From positions 53,346-117,345 of the forward strand of contig NAUB01000029.1 of NCBI GenBank assembly GCA_003676145.1: a stretch of 64,000 bases of DNA, given 5' to 3'. Numbering within the stretch: position 1 is the first letter of the stretch; each line of letters starts with the position of its first letter. Below are positions 47,035-56,720 of the stretch, in pieces. Below the pieces are notes generated by a model. That model was not told the origin of the DNA and made no database searches. It was given only the letters and a program-made list of their open reading frames with translations. The position numbers and the translations under genes were made by a program. This stretch comes from a gamma proteobacterium symbiont of Stewartia floridana. Its GTDB lineage: Bacteria; Pseudomonadota; Gammaproteobacteria; Chromatiales; Chromatiaceae.

Positions 47035-48927
47035 ATGTCCAAATATGCTGAGATCTACAACCACTCCTTGGATGACCCAGAGGCCTTTTGGGGCGATGTT
47101 GCGCAGGGTCTGCATTGGGACAAACCATGGGATCAGGTTTTGGATGCATCCGCTCAACCCTCGCCACGCTGGTTTGTGGGCGGACAGCTCAACACCTGCT
47201 ACAACGCTCTGGATCGACACATCGAGGCCGGAAACGGGGATCGCCTGGCACTGATCTACGACAGCCCGGTGACCGACAGCAAACGCAGCTACACCTATAC
47301 GGAACTGAGGGATGAGGTCGCCAGCCTTGCCGGAGCACTGACCGCCCAGGGCGTCAGTAAGGGGGACCGGGTGATCGTCTACATGCCGATGATCCCAGAA
47401 GCGGCCATCTCCATGCTGGCCTGCGCCCGGATCGGCGCAATCCACTCGGTGGTATTCGGTGGTTTCGCCGCAAAAGAGCTGGCAACCCGGATCGATGACT
47501 CTAAACCGAAGATGGTGCTCTCCGCCTCCTGTGGTATCGAACCGAGCCGGGTGGTGGCCTACAAGCCGCTGCTGGATGAGGCGATCGAGCTCTCCACCCA
47601 CAAACCCCAGAGCTGCATCATCAAGCAACGGCCCCAGCTTGCAGCGGATATGATCGACGGCCGGGATCTGGACTGGGACCAGGCGATGAGCGATTCAGCC
47701 CCAGCCGACTGCGTTCCGGTGGAAGCGACCGACCCGCTCTATATTCTTTATACATCCGGCACCACCGGACAGCCGAAAGGTGTGGTCAGGGACAACGGCG
47801 GTCACGCTGCGGCACTGCTCTGGTCGATGAAAAACATCTACAACGTGGAGCCGGGGGATGTCTATTGGGCCGCCTCCGACGTCGGCTGGGTGGTGGGCCA
47901 CAGCTACATCGTCTACGGCCCTCTGCTGGCCGGCTGCACCACCGTGATCTATGAAGGTAAACCGGTGGGTACACCCGATCCGGGCGCCTTCTGGCGGGTG
48001 ATCAGCGAATACCAGGTGAAAGTCCTGTTTACCGCCCCCACCGCCTTCCGCGCGATCAAGAAAGAGGATCCCCAGGGCGCCTACATGTCCAAGTACGATC
48101 TCAGCTGCATGCAGACTCTCTATCTGGCCGGCGAACGCTGCGATCCCGATACCCTGCACTGGGCCGAGACGATGCTCGAAAAACCGGTCATCGACCACTG
48201 GTGGCAGACCGAGACCGGCTGGGCCATCGCGGCCAACCCAATGGGTATAGAGCCGATGCCGGTGAAGGCCGGTTCACCAACCGTCGCCATGGTTGGCTAT
48301 GACGTCAGAATTCTCGACGAGCAGGGTAACGAGAAAGCGGACGGTGAGATGGGCGACATCGTCATCAAACAGCCTCTGCCCCCCTCCTGCCTGCCCACTC
48401 TGTGGAACAATGAAACACGCTTTGTCGACTCCTATCTGCGCGCCTACTCCGGCTACTACCTGACCGGTGATGCGGGCTACAAGGATGAAGACGGCTATCT
48501 GTGGATCATGAGCCGAACCGACGATGTGATCAATGTGGCCGGTCACCGCCTCTCCACCGGCCAGATGGAAGAGGTACTGGCCGGACATGCGGATGTGGCG
48601 GAGTGTGCCGTAATCGGTGTGGCCGACGCCCTCAAGGGTCAACTGCCACTGGGTCTGGTGGTGCTGAAAAGCGGCGTCGACCGCCCTGCCGAGGAGCTCG
48701 GTGCGGAACTGGTGAAGCTGGTACGCAACCAGATCGGACCGGTTGCCGCCTTCAAACACATCTCGATCGTAAAGCGTCTGCCAAAGACCCGTTCCGGCAA
48801 GATCCTGCGCGGCACCATGGTCAAGATTGCAGATGGAACAGAGTGGAATATGCCGGCCACCATCGATGACCCGGCCATTCTCGACGAAATTTCCACCTCC
48901 CTGCAGCAGATGGGATACGGCAAATAG
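47035..48927 (+). CDS. prpE: Propionyl-CoA synthetase
   Basis: A 630-residue AMP-forming acyl-CoA synthetase that activates propionate. ILYTSGTTGQPKGVVRDNGGH is the phosphate-binding loop, WWQTETGW the A5 motif, and the acetylatable Lys is in PKTRSGKILRGTM. Position in a methylcitrate cluster and the length (E. coli PrpE 628) favour PrpE over acetyl-CoA synthetase. The start at MSKYAEIYNHS is chosen to match the family; an in-frame ATG at 46990 inside the operator would add 15 residues (see findings). It is regulated by the dual operator upstream. Confidence 0.95.
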   Translation: MSKYAEIYNHSLDDPEAFWGDVAQGLHWDKPWDQVLDASAQPSPRWFVGGQLNTCYNALDRHIEAGNGDRLALIYDSPVTDSKRSYTYTELRDEVASLAGALTAQGVSKGDRVIVYMPMIPEAAISMLACARIGAIHSVVFGGFAAKELATRIDDSKPKMVLSASCGIEPSRVVAYKPLLDEAIELSTHKPQSCIIKQRPQLAADMIDGRDLDWDQAMSDSAPADCVPVEATDPLYILYTSGTTGQPKGVVRDNGGHAAALLWSMKNIYNVEPGDVYWAASDVGWVVGHSYIVYGPLLAGCTTVIYEGKPVGTPDPGAFWRVISEYQVKVLFTAPTAFRAIKKEDPQGAYMSKYDLSCMQTLYLAGERCDPDTLHWAETMLEKPVIDHWWQTETGWAIAANPMGIEPMPVKAGSPTVAMVGYDVRILDEQGNEKADGEMGDIVIKQPLPPSCLPTLWNNETRFVDSYLRAYSGYYLTGDAGYKDEDGYLWIMSRTDDVINVAGHRLSTGQMEEVLAGHADVAECAVIGVADALKGQLPLGLVVLKSGVDRPAEELGAELVKLVRNQIGPVAAFKHISIVKRLPKTRSGKILRGTMVKIADGTEWNMPATIDDPAILDEISTSLQQMGYGK

Positions 48928-48935
48928 GCCTGGCG

Positions 48936-48966
48936 GGAACTGTGAAAGCAGCGCCTTCACAGTTCC
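48936..48966 (+). other. 11-bp perfect hairpin between prpE and gntR
   Basis: Arms GGAACTGTGAA and TTCACAGTTCC with a 9-base loop, just after the prpE stop. It has no T-run. It may partly terminate the prpE transcript before the internal gntR promoter. Confidence 0.6.
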
Positions 48967-48996
48967 TGGTAAGGAATTTAAAGACTATTTTTCACT

Positions 48997-49071
48997 AAAG
49001 TGTCGACACTTTAAGAAATTTAGTCTATAAAATAACCCATATATCACGGATAAAGATCAATTATGTCGACA
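48997..49071 (+). promoter_or_regulatory. gntR promoter with two TGTCGACA operators
   Basis: The first operator is a perfect 16-bp palindrome, AAAGTGTCGACACTTT (48997-49012). The -10 box TATAAAAT is at 49026-49033 and the second operator TGTCGACA at 49064-49071 overlaps the regulator's ATG. Distances (25 and 38 bp from operator 1 to -10 and from -10 to operator 2) equal those at prpE. Confidence 0.88.
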
Positions 49072-49776
49072 GTTCAAGATTCTGACATGCAAAACCAATC
49101 TACGGCAACGCCGCTTGATGCTGCCAATATCCCACTCACTGAGCGCCTGTTCGATGCTCTGCAGCGGGCCATCGTCGAGGGTGAGATCCCCCAGGGCAGC
49201 AAGATCAGTGAACCGGAACTGGCCCGCCAACACGGGGTAAGCCGAGGCTCCCTGCGGGAGGCCATGGCCCGCTTGGAGGTGCGCAAACTGGTTGAGCGTA
49301 AGCCGAATCTGGGGGCCCGGGTGGTCACCCTCTCCTACGAGCAGCTGATCGAGATTTTTCAACTGCGCGAGGCCCTGGAAGGCATGGCGGCCAGACTGGC
49401 AGCCCAGAACATGACCGAGATTGAGATCGAAGAGCTGCAAAAGCTGCTGGATCAGCATGGTGAACAGATCGCCGAGCAGCATGGTCAGGCCTACTTCCAG
49501 AAACAGGGTGATCTCGATTTCCACTATCGCATCGTCCAGGGCAGCAAGAACAAACAGCTGATCGAACTGCTCTGCAACGATCTCTATCACCTGCTGCGTA
49601 TGTACCGCTATCAGTTCGGTATGCGCAGTAAAAGATCCCAGCAGGCCTATGAGGAGCATCAGTACCTGATCAACGCCATCTCCGCACGGGATCCCGAGAT
49701 GGCTGAGCTGCTGATGCGCCAGCACATCCGCTCCTCCCGCAGGAATGTGGAGGCGGTGTTTCTGGAGAAGCTATGA
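49063..49776 (+). CDS. GntR-family (FadR subfamily) regulator of the methylcitrate genes
   Basis: A 237-residue regulator. The N-terminal winged HTH is PLTERLFDALQRAIVEGEIPQGSKISEPELARQHGVSRGSLREAMARLEV, and the FCD domain after residue 85 has the putative metal residues in DLDFHYRIVQGSKN, EEHQYLINAI and MRQHIRSSRRNV. Location inside the prp cluster and the palindromes overlapping its own start and prpE make autoregulation and prp control likely. The ligand may be 2-methylcitrate or a pathway acyl-CoA (inference). The start is ATG in the operator; the next Met is at residue 9. Confidence 0.92.
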   Translation: MSTVQDSDMQNQSTATPLDAANIPLTERLFDALQRAIVEGEIPQGSKISEPELARQHGVSRGSLREAMARLEVRKLVERKPNLGARVVTLSYEQLIEIFQLREALEGMAARLAAQNMTEIEIEELQKLLDQHGEQIAEQHGQAYFQKQGDLDFHYRIVQGSKNKQLIELLCNDLYHLLRMYRYQFGMRSKRSQQAYEEHQYLINAISARDPEMAELLMRQHIRSSRRNVEAVFLEKL

Positions 49777-49812
49777 GAGGGAGTTTTTAGGTTTTGAATC
49801 GTTGTTATTTGA

Positions 49813-49973
49813 GCCCCCTCTCCCTGGCCCTCTCCCACGAGGGGAGAGGGAATGCATCAAGCAAGCGCTGGAGTGTGCAGACAGTATCTACTACTACCCA
49901 GCTAACGGTTATGGATGCACTTAATTAAGAACGTACCCTCTCCCCTCGCGGGAGAGGGACAGGGAGAGGGGGA
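49813..49973. repeat. REP-like doublet, single copy
   Basis: Two GC-rich hairpins (49814-49850 and 49935-49972) of type CCCTCTCCC-loop-GGGAGAGGG flank an 83-bp core that starts AATGCATCAAGCAAGCGC. The same core occurs twice, inverted, between prpC and acnD. The outer ends CCCCCTCTCCCTGGCCC and GGGACAGGGAGAGGGGG also pair with each other. Confidence 0.85.
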
Positions 49974-50046
49974 TTAAAACGGCCTGTGCAAAGCGCAAAC
50001 CGCAACTCAAACCTCAACACTGATTTTATCTTTTAGAGGATATGAA

Positions 50047-50937
50047 ATGACCAACAAGCAAACCCCCGGCGCCCGCTTCCGGGCCGCCATCGAGCAGGAG
50101 AAACCGCTGCAGTGCGTCGGCGCCATCAACGCCTACCACGCACGCCTCGCCGAGGCTTCCGGTTACCGCTCCCTCTATATCTCCGGTGGTGGTGTCGCAG
50201 CCGGATCCTGTGGTATTCCCGATCTGGGCATCACCACGCTGGAGGATGTACTGACCGATCTGCGTCGCATCACCGACGTCACAGAACTGCCGGTACTGGT
50301 GGATATCGACACCGGCTGGGGTGGCGCCTTCAATATTGCCCGCACCATCCGCAACATGAACAAGTCCGGTGCTGCCGCGGTACACCTGGAGGACCAGGTT
50401 CAACAGAAGCGCTGCGGCCACCGTCCCAACAAGGCGATCGTCTCGCAGACCGAAATGGTCGACCGCATCAAAGCCGCAGTGGACGCCAAACTGGATGACG
50501 ACTTCGTGGTCATGGCCCGCACCGACGCACTGGCCGTGGAAGGCATGCAGTCCGCCATCGACCGGGCCTGCGCCTGTGTCGAAGCGGGTGCCGACATGAT
50601 CTTTCCCGAGGCGATGACCGAGCTCGATCAATACCGCGAGTTTGTCGACGCGGTGAAGGTACCGGTATTGGCCAACATCACCGAATTCGGCTCCACACCC
50701 CTGTTTACGGTAGATGAGCTGGCAAGCGCCGGCGTCAGTATCGCCCTCTACCCACTGAGTGCCTTCCGCGCGGCCAACGCCGCCGCTCTCAACGTCTATC
50801 AGAACTTACGCAAGGATGGCACCCAGCAGAACGTGGTCGACACCATGCAGAACCGCATGGACCTCTACGACTACCTGGGCTACCACGATTTCGAACAGAA
50901 ACTGGACTCGCTGTTCGCCTCTGAAGAGACATCCTAG
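50047..50937 (+). CDS. prpB: 2-methylisocitrate lyase
   Basis: Splits 2-methylisocitrate into pyruvate and succinate. The 296-residue protein is a TIM barrel of the isocitrate lyase family. The catalytic loop is [11 protein letters not shown] with the active Cys; the metal site lies in [19 protein letters not shown] and [19 protein letters not shown] and [35 protein letters not shown] are typical. AGAGGA is upstream. It is the first pathway gene after gntR, with no promoter of its own that I can pick. Confidence 0.97.
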   Translation: MTNKQTPGARFRAAIEQEKPLQCVGAINAYHARLAEASGYRSLYISGGGVAAGSCGIPDLGITTLEDVLTDLRRITDVTELPVLVDIDTGWGGAFNIARTIRNMNKSGAAAVHLEDQVQQKRCGHRPNKAIVSQTEMVDRIKAAVDAKLDDDFVVMARTDALAVEGMQSAIDRACACVEAGADMIFPEAMTELDQYREFVDAVKVPVLANITEFGSTPLFTVDELASAGVSIALYPLSAFRAANAAALNVYQNLRKDGTQQNVVDTMQNRMDLYDYLGYHDFEQKLDSLFASEETS

Positions 50938-50947
50938 AGGTTTAAAA

Positions 50948-51093
50948 CAGTCCGCAAATGAACGCTAATGAACGCAAATCAGTGCTTCGGCTTGCTCTCC
51001 TTTCGATAGGCGAGACAATCCGAGAACAGGCCTGCCTCACCAAACGTATTCTGTACTTGTCATTTGCGTTTATTTGCGTTCATTTGCGGACTA
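50948..51093. repeat. Dispersed inverted repeat (AACGCAAAT type) between prpB and prpC
   Basis: The left arm (50949-50981) begins CAGTCCGCAAATGAACGC; the right arm (51059-51093) ends GCGTTCATTTGCGGACT. The arms can pair over about 33 bp, with about 77 bp between. It fills most of the prpB-prpC gap. Confidence 0.85.
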
Positions 51094-51139
51094 TTCATCC
51101 ATATAAAATTACACACATCGTATCAGAGGAGGTTTCCCC

Positions 51140-52294
51140 ATGAGCGACCCCAATCAAATCCTGCCCAAGGCGAAGAAGTCCGTCGCCCTCTCCGGCACCG
51201 CTGCCGGTAACACCGCAATCTGCACCGTCGGCCGCACCGGTAACGACCTGCACTACCGCGGTTACGACATCCTCGACTTTGCAGAGAAAGCGGAGTTCGA
51301 AGAGATCGCCTATCTGCTGATTCACGGCACCCTACCCACCCCTTCGGAGCTGGCTGCCTACAAGACCAAGCTGAAGTCGATGCGTGGTCTGCCCCTGGCA
51401 GTAAAACAAGCGCTGGAGGCGATCCCCGCCTCGGCCCATCCGATGGATGTGATGCGCACCGCCTGCTCTGTGATGGGCAGCTGCGTACCGGAGAAAGAGG
51501 ATCACCCGGCGGCCGAGGCGCGTCAGATCATCGACCGCTTGATGGCCAGCTTCGGCTCCGCCCTGCTCTACTGGTACCACTACGCCTTCAACGGCAAACG
51601 CATCGACGTGGAGACCGACGACGATTCCATCGGCGGTCACTTCCTGCATCTGCTGCATGGCGAGAAGCCGAAGGAATCCTGGGTACGCGCGATGCACACC
51701 TCCCTGGTGCTCTATGCGGAGCATGAGTTCAACGCCTCCACCTTCACCGCACGGGTCGTGGCGGGTACCAACTCCGATATGTACTCCGCCATCACCGCCG
51801 CGATCGGCGCCCTGCGTGGCCCCAAACACGGTGGCGCCAACGAAGAGGCGTTCCGCATCCAGAGCCGCTACCACAGCGCCGATGAAGCGGAAGCGGATAT
51901 CCGCGAGCGGGTTGGACGCAAAGAGATCGTGATCGGTTTCGGCCATCCGGTCTATACCGTGGGCGACCCACGTAACGAAGTGATCAAACGGGTCGCCAAG
52001 GATCTCTCAGAAGAGGCGGGCAACATGACCATGTTCAGCGTTGCCGACCGGCTGGAAGCGGTGATGTGGGAGATCAAGAAGATGTTCCCCAACCTGGACT
52101 GGTTCTCCGCAGTCTCCTACAACCAGATGGGTGTGCCCACCGACATGTTCACCCCCCTGTTTGTCATCTCCCGGGTCAGCGGCTGGGGCGCCCATGTGAT
52201 CGAGCAGCGTGAAGACGGCAAGATCATCCGTCCTTCGGCCAACTACACCGGACCGGAAAACCGCGCCTGGGTGCCGATCGAAGAGCGAGGTTGA
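51140..52294 (+). CDS. prpC: 2-methylcitrate synthase
   Basis: Condenses propionyl-CoA and oxaloacetate to 2-methylcitrate. The 384-residue protein is of the short citrate synthase type. [27 protein letters not shown], the first active His in [16 protein letters not shown], the second in [12 protein letters not shown], and the Asp in [28 protein letters not shown] are visible. GAGGAGG precedes the ATG. Confidence 0.97.
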   Translation: MSDPNQILPKAKKSVALSGTAAGNTAICTVGRTGNDLHYRGYDILDFAEKAEFEEIAYLLIHGTLPTPSELAAYKTKLKSMRGLPLAVKQALEAIPASAHPMDVMRTACSVMGSCVPEKEDHPAAEARQIIDRLMASFGSALLYWYHYAFNGKRIDVETDDDSIGGHFLHLLHGEKPKESWVRAMHTSLVLYAEHEFNASTFTARVVAGTNSDMYSAITAAIGALRGPKHGGANEEAFRIQSRYHSADEAEADIRERVGRKEIVIGFGHPVYTVGDPRNEVIKRVAKDLSEEAGNMTMFSVADRLEAVMWEIKKMFPNLDWFSAVSYNQMGVPTDMFTPLFVISRVSGWGAHVIEQREDGKIIRPSANYTGPENRAWVPIEERG

Positions 52295-52340
52295 TTTTAC
52301 GCTCAGCGTTATGGAACCGGCTTGAGCCGGGCCTTCAGAT

Positions 52341-52620
52341 CCCCCACTCCCTGGCCCTCTCCCACGAGGGGGGAGGGGACGTTGTTAATTGAGTGCATCC
52401 ATAACCATCTGCTGGGTAGTGGTAGAGACTGTCTGCAAACACCAGCGTCTGCTTGATGCATTCCCTCTCCCCTCGCGGGAGAGGGCCAGGGAGAGGTGAC
52501 GTTTTTAATTGAGTGCATCCATAACCGTTAGCTGGGCAGTAGCAGAGACTGTCTGCATACCCAAGCGCTTGCTCGATGCATTCCCTCTCCCCTTGTGGGA
52601 GAGGGCCAGGGAGAGGGGGA
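52341..52620. repeat. REP-like array, two tandem copies
   Basis: Three CCCTCTCCC/GGGAGAGGG hairpins separated by two copies of an 83-bp core in direct tandem with a 120-bp period (TTAATTGAGTGCATCC at 52385 and 52505). The core is the reverse complement of that at 49851-49933. It fills the prpC-acnD gap. Short frames running through it are repeat artefacts. Confidence 0.9.
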
Positions 52621-52702
52621 GCCTGACAACATGAGCGCAACCAACCCAGACGACTAACTCAATACACCGATCCATCGTGCCAACTGAACGAACGAGAACG
52701 CC

Positions 52703-55288
52703 ATGAACACCGAATTCAGAAAACCACTGCCCGACACCGAGCTGGACTATTTCGACACCCGCGAGGCAGTCGAGGCGATCCAAGCCGGTGCCTACAGCAA
52801 ACTCCCCTACACCTCCCGCGTGCTGGCGGAGCAGCTGGTACGCCGCTGTGATCCCGCGCTGTTGACCGATGCCCTGAAACAGCTCATCGAGCGCAAACGG
52901 GATCTGGATTTCCCCTGGTATCCGGCGCGGGTGGTCTGTCACGACATCCTGGGGCAGACCGCACTGGTGGACCTGGCGGGTCTGCGCGATGCAATTGCCG
53001 ACAAGGGTGGCGATCCGGCCAAGGTCAATCCGGTGGTGCCGACGCAACTGATCGTCGACCACTCCCTGGCGGTGGAACACCCCGGCTTCGATCCGCAGGC
53101 GTTCGAGAAGAACCGGGCCATCGAGGACCGTCGCAATGAGGATCGTTTCCACTTCATCGAGTGGTGTAAGACCGCCTTCGACAATGTGGATGTGATACCC
53201 GCCGGCAACGGCATCATGCACCAGATCAATCTGGAGAAGATGTCGCCGGTGATCCAGGCCCGCGACGGTATCGCCTATCCGGACACCTGTGTCGGCACCG
53301 ACAGCCACACCCCCCATGTGGATGCCCTCGGGGTGATCGCCATCGGTGTCGGTGGCCTGGAGGCGGAGAATGTGATGCTGGGTCGCGCCTCGATGATGCG
53401 CCTGCCGGAGATCGTCGGCGTCAAGTTGACCGGGCAGAGACAACCGGGCATCACCGCCACCGACATCGTGCTGGCATTGACCGAGTTTCTGCGTCAGCAG
53501 CGGGTGGTCTCCGCCTACCTGGAGTTCTTCGGAGAAGGTGCCGAGAGTCTGACCATCGGCGACCGCGCCACCATCTCCAACATGACACCGGAGTTCGGTG
53601 CCTCGGCGGGTCTCTTCTACATCGATCAACAGACCATCGACTATCTGAAACTGACCGGCCGGGAGCCTGAGCAGGTTACCCTGGTCGAGAATTACGCCAA
53701 GCAGACCGGCCTGTGGGCGGATGACCTGTCGGCGGCCGAGTATGAGCGAGTGCTCGAGTTCGACCTCTCCAGTGTGGAGCGCAACATGGCTGGCCCCTCC
53801 AACCCCCACCGCAGACTGCCCACCTCCGCCCTGGCGGAGCGGGGCATCGCCGGCGCCTGGGAAGAGAAGCCGGGTGAGATGCCCGACGGGGCGGTGATCA
53901 TCGCCGCCATCACCAGCTGCACCAACACCTCCAATCCCCGCAATGTGGTGGCCGCAGGCCTGCTGGCGCGCAAGGCCAACCAGCTGGGACTGATCCGCAA
54001 GCCCTGGGTCAAATCCTCCTTTGCCCCCGGCTCCAAGGTGGCCAAACTCTATCTGCAGGAGGCGGGACTGCTGGACGAGCTGGAACAGCTCGGTTTCGGT
54101 ATCGTCGCCTACGCCTGCACCACCTGTAACGGTATGAGCGGCGCCCTGGATCCAAAAATCCAGCAGGAGATCATCGAACGGGATCTCTACGCCACCGCGG
54201 TACTCTCCGGCAATCGCAATTTCGACGGCCGTATCCACCCCTATGCCAAGCAGGCGTTCCTCGCCTCACCACCGCTGGTGGTGGCCTATGCCATCGCCGG
54301 TACGGTTCGCTTCGACATCGAACAGGATACCCTCGGTCATGACCAGGATGGCAATCCGATCACCCTCAATGACATCTGGCCCAGCGATGAGGAGATCGAT
54401 GCCATCGTCAACCAGTCGGTGAAGCCGGAGCAGTTCCAGCAGATCTACCAGCCCATGTTCGACCTGGGTGAGCGGGTAGCGGCAGAGAGCCCACTCTACG
54501 ACTGGCGCGGAAAAAGCACCTATATCCGCCGTCCCCCTTACTGGGAAGGGGCACTGGCCGGTGAGCGCAGCCTGCAGGGCATGCGTCCTCTGGCGGTCCT
54601 GGGTGACAACATCACCACCGACCACCTCTCCCCCTCAAACGCCATCCTCGCCAGCAGCGCTGCCGGTGAGTACCTGGCAAAGATGGGCCTGCCGGAGGAG
54701 GACTTCAACTCCTACGCCACCCACCGGGGCGACCATCTGACCGCCCAGCGGGCCACCTTCGCCAATCCCAAGCTGCTGAATGAGATGTGCCGGGACACGC
54801 AGGGTGAGATCATCCAGGGCTCCCTGGCCAGACTCGAGCCGGAAGGTGAGCAGATGCGTATGTGGGAGGCGATCGAGACCTATATGCAGCGCAATCAACC
54901 GCTGATCATCGTCGCCGGCGCCGACTACGGTCAGGGCTCCTCCAGAGACTGGGCCGCCAAAGGTGTGCGCCTGGCCGGCGTGGAAGCCATTCTGGCGGAA
55001 GGCTTCGAACGCATCCACCGCACCAACCTGGTGGGCATGGGGGTACTGCCCCTGGAGTTCATGCCTGGTGAGAATCGCCAGAGCTACAACATCGACGGCA
55101 CCGAGACCTTCGACGTGATCGGCCAACCCACCCCCAGAGCGGAACTGACTGTGGTAATGCACCGTCGCAACGGGGAGTCGGTGGAGATCCCGGTCACCTG
55201 CCGTCTCGATACTGCGGAAGAGGTCTCTGTGTACGGCGCCGGTGGCGTGCTGCAGCGCTTTGCCAATGACTTCCTAGCCAACGCATAG
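52703..55288 (+). CDS. acnD: Fe-S dependent 2-methylcitrate dehydratase
   Basis: An 861-residue aconitase-superfamily enzyme that dehydrates 2-methylcitrate. Cluster ligands are in AAITSCTNTSNPRNVVAAGLLARKA and CTTCNGMSG. VGTDSHTPHVDALGVIAIGVGGLEAENVMLG and GADYGQGSSRDWAAKGVRLAGVEAILAEGFERIHRTNLVGMGVLPL (swivel domain) are classical. Its pairing with prpF shows it is AcnD and not AcnA: AcnD makes an isomer that PrpF must convert. Full length. Confidence 0.97.
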   Translation: MNTEFRKPLPDTELDYFDTREAVEAIQAGAYSKLPYTSRVLAEQLVRRCDPALLTDALKQLIERKRDLDFPWYPARVVCHDILGQTALVDLAGLRDAIADKGGDPAKVNPVVPTQLIVDHSLAVEHPGFDPQAFEKNRAIEDRRNEDRFHFIEWCKTAFDNVDVIPAGNGIMHQINLEKMSPVIQARDGIAYPDTCVGTDSHTPHVDALGVIAIGVGGLEAENVMLGRASMMRLPEIVGVKLTGQRQPGITATDIVLALTEFLRQQRVVSAYLEFFGEGAESLTIGDRATISNMTPEFGASAGLFYIDQQTIDYLKLTGREPEQVTLVENYAKQTGLWADDLSAAEYERVLEFDLSSVERNMAGPSNPHRRLPTSALAERGIAGAWEEKPGEMPDGAVIIAAITSCTNTSNPRNVVAAGLLARKANQLGLIRKPWVKSSFAPGSKVAKLYLQEAGLLDELEQLGFGIVAYACTTCNGMSGALDPKIQQEIIERDLYATAVLSGNRNFDGRIHPYAKQAFLASPPLVVAYAIAGTVRFDIEQDTLGHDQDGNPITLNDIWPSDEEIDAIVNQSVKPEQFQQIYQPMFDLGERVAAESPLYDWRGKSTYIRRPPYWEGALAGERSLQGMRPLAVLGDNITTDHLSPSNAILASSAAGEYLAKMGLPEEDFNSYATHRGDHLTAQRATFANPKLLNEMCRDTQGEIIQGSLARLEPEGEQMRMWEAIETYMQRNQPLIIVAGADYGQGSSRDWAAKGVRLAGVEAILAEGFERIHRTNLVGMGVLPLEFMPGENRQSYNIDGTETFDVIGQPTPRAELTVVMHRRNGESVEIPVTCRLDTAEEVSVYGAGGVLQRFANDFLANA

Positions 55289-55305
55289 GCCGACTGAAAA
55301 TGAGT

Positions 55306-55406
55306 GCCGCAAATAGACGCCAATCACCGCGAATACACGCCAATAAGCCAAAACACGATCGGAGTTTTGCGGCTGTTTGCGGTGATTGGCGTTCATTTGC
55401 GGTTTG
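55306..55406. repeat. Dispersed inverted repeat (AACGCCAATCACCG type) between acnD and prpF
   Basis: The left arm includes AGACGCCAATCACCGCG, the right arm GCGGTGATTGGCGTTCATTT. It matches the copy at 1233-1332. Confidence 0.8.
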
Positions 55407-55466
55407 AATACGAATCATCAACCACCGGTTACTGCGCAGGCTTTGACTGAAACAGGAATTGATACC

Positions 55467-56651
55467 ATGGCCCACAAACCCCAAATCAAAATCCCCGCCA
55501 CCTACATGCGTGGCGGCACCAGCAAAGGTGTCTTTTTCAATTTGTCCGATCTACCCGAGGCCGCACAACAACCGGGCGAGACCCGTGACCAGCTGCTGCT
55601 CAGAGTAATCGGCAGCCCGGACCCCTACGGCAAACAGACCGACGGCATGGGCGGCGCCACCTCCAGCACCAGTAAAACGGTGATCCTGGCAAGAAGCGAT
55701 CAGCCGGATCACGATGTAGATTATCTGTTCGGCCAGGTCGCCATCGACAAAGCCTTCGTCGACTGGAGCGGTAACTGCGGCAACCTCACCGCCGCCGTAG
55801 GCTCCTTCGCCATCGCCAGCGGCCTGGTGGCCCCGGAGCGAGTCCCCGACAACGGCATCGCGGTGGTGCGCATCTGGCAGAAGAACATCGAGAAGACCAT
55901 TGTCGCCCATGTGCCGATCACCAACGGCGAGGTGCAGGAGACCGGTGACTTCGAACTCGACGGGGTCACCTTCCCCGCAGCCGAAGTAAAGATCGAGTTC
56001 ATGAGCCCGGTGGACCCCTCGGAGGCGATGTTCCCCACCGGTAACCTGGTGGACGACCTCGAAGTACCAGGCATCGGTACCTTCAAGGCTACCATGATCA
56101 ACGCCGGCATCCCCACCATCTTTCTGAATGCGGATGAGATCGGCTATACCGGCGCGGAACTCCAGGAAGCGATCAACGGCGACCCGGCGGCTCTGGAGCG
56201 TTTCGAAACCATCCGCGCCCATGGAGCAATCCGCATGGGTCTGATCAGCGATGTGGCCGAAGCGGCCGCCCGGCAACACACACCGAAAGTCGCTTTCGTT
56301 GCCCCAGCTGCCGGCTACACCGCTTCAAGCGGCAAAGCAGTTGCCGCCGAAGAGATCGATCTGAATGTACGAGCCCTGTCGATGGGTAAGCTTCATCATG
56401 CCATGATGGGTACCGCAGCCGTGGCAATCGGAACCGCTGCAGCCATCCCCGGCACCCTGGTCAACCTGGCCGCCGGCGGTGGCGATCGGGAAGCGGTTAC
56501 CTTCGGCCACCCCTCAGGTACTCTGAAGGTGGGCGCAGCCGCCTCCCAACAGGATGGCAACTGGATCGTCGAGAAGGTGGCGATGAGCAGGAGCGCCCGC
56601 ATCCTGATGGAAGGGATGGTCAGAATACCGGGAGATGTAATCTCAGCATAA
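55467..56651 (+). CDS. prpF: 2-methylaconitate isomerase
   Basis: A 394-residue PrpF-family isomerase (diaminopimelate-epimerase fold) that converts the AcnD product to the form used by the next hydration step. PATYMRGGTSKGVFFNLSDLP, GSPDPYGKQTDGMGGATSSTSKTVIL and DWSGNCGNLTAAVGSFAI (with an active Cys) are family signatures. The ATG at 55467 has AGGA about 9 bases before. Last gene of the prp run. Confidence 0.97.
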   Translation: MAHKPQIKIPATYMRGGTSKGVFFNLSDLPEAAQQPGETRDQLLLRVIGSPDPYGKQTDGMGGATSSTSKTVILARSDQPDHDVDYLFGQVAIDKAFVDWSGNCGNLTAAVGSFAIASGLVAPERVPDNGIAVVRIWQKNIEKTIVAHVPITNGEVQETGDFELDGVTFPAAEVKIEFMSPVDPSEAMFPTGNLVDDLEVPGIGTFKATMINAGIPTIFLNADEIGYTGAELQEAINGDPAALERFETIRAHGAIRMGLISDVAEAAARQHTPKVAFVAPAAGYTASSGKAVAAEEIDLNVRALSMGKLHHAMMGTAAVAIGTAAAIPGTLVNLAAGGGDREAVTFGHPSGTLKVGAAASQQDGNWIVEKVAMSRSARILMEGMVRIPGDVISA

Positions 56652-56720
56652 AGCCCAAATCTCACCTGCCGGAAAATTTAAATCTGCTTTACCGGTAACT
56701 TTGGCACCCAACCATTCATT

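Noticed and set aside
52309..52640. Short minus-strand frames through the REP-like array
   Set aside because: They only translate the repeat (SPLPGPLPRGERE-like products), a known artefact of this repeat type.
52505..54238. 577-codon open frame on the minus strand opposite acnD
   Set aside because: It is antisense to an undoubted acnD, ends in REP-like sequence and shows no recognisable domain. High GC in third positions explains such long shadows.
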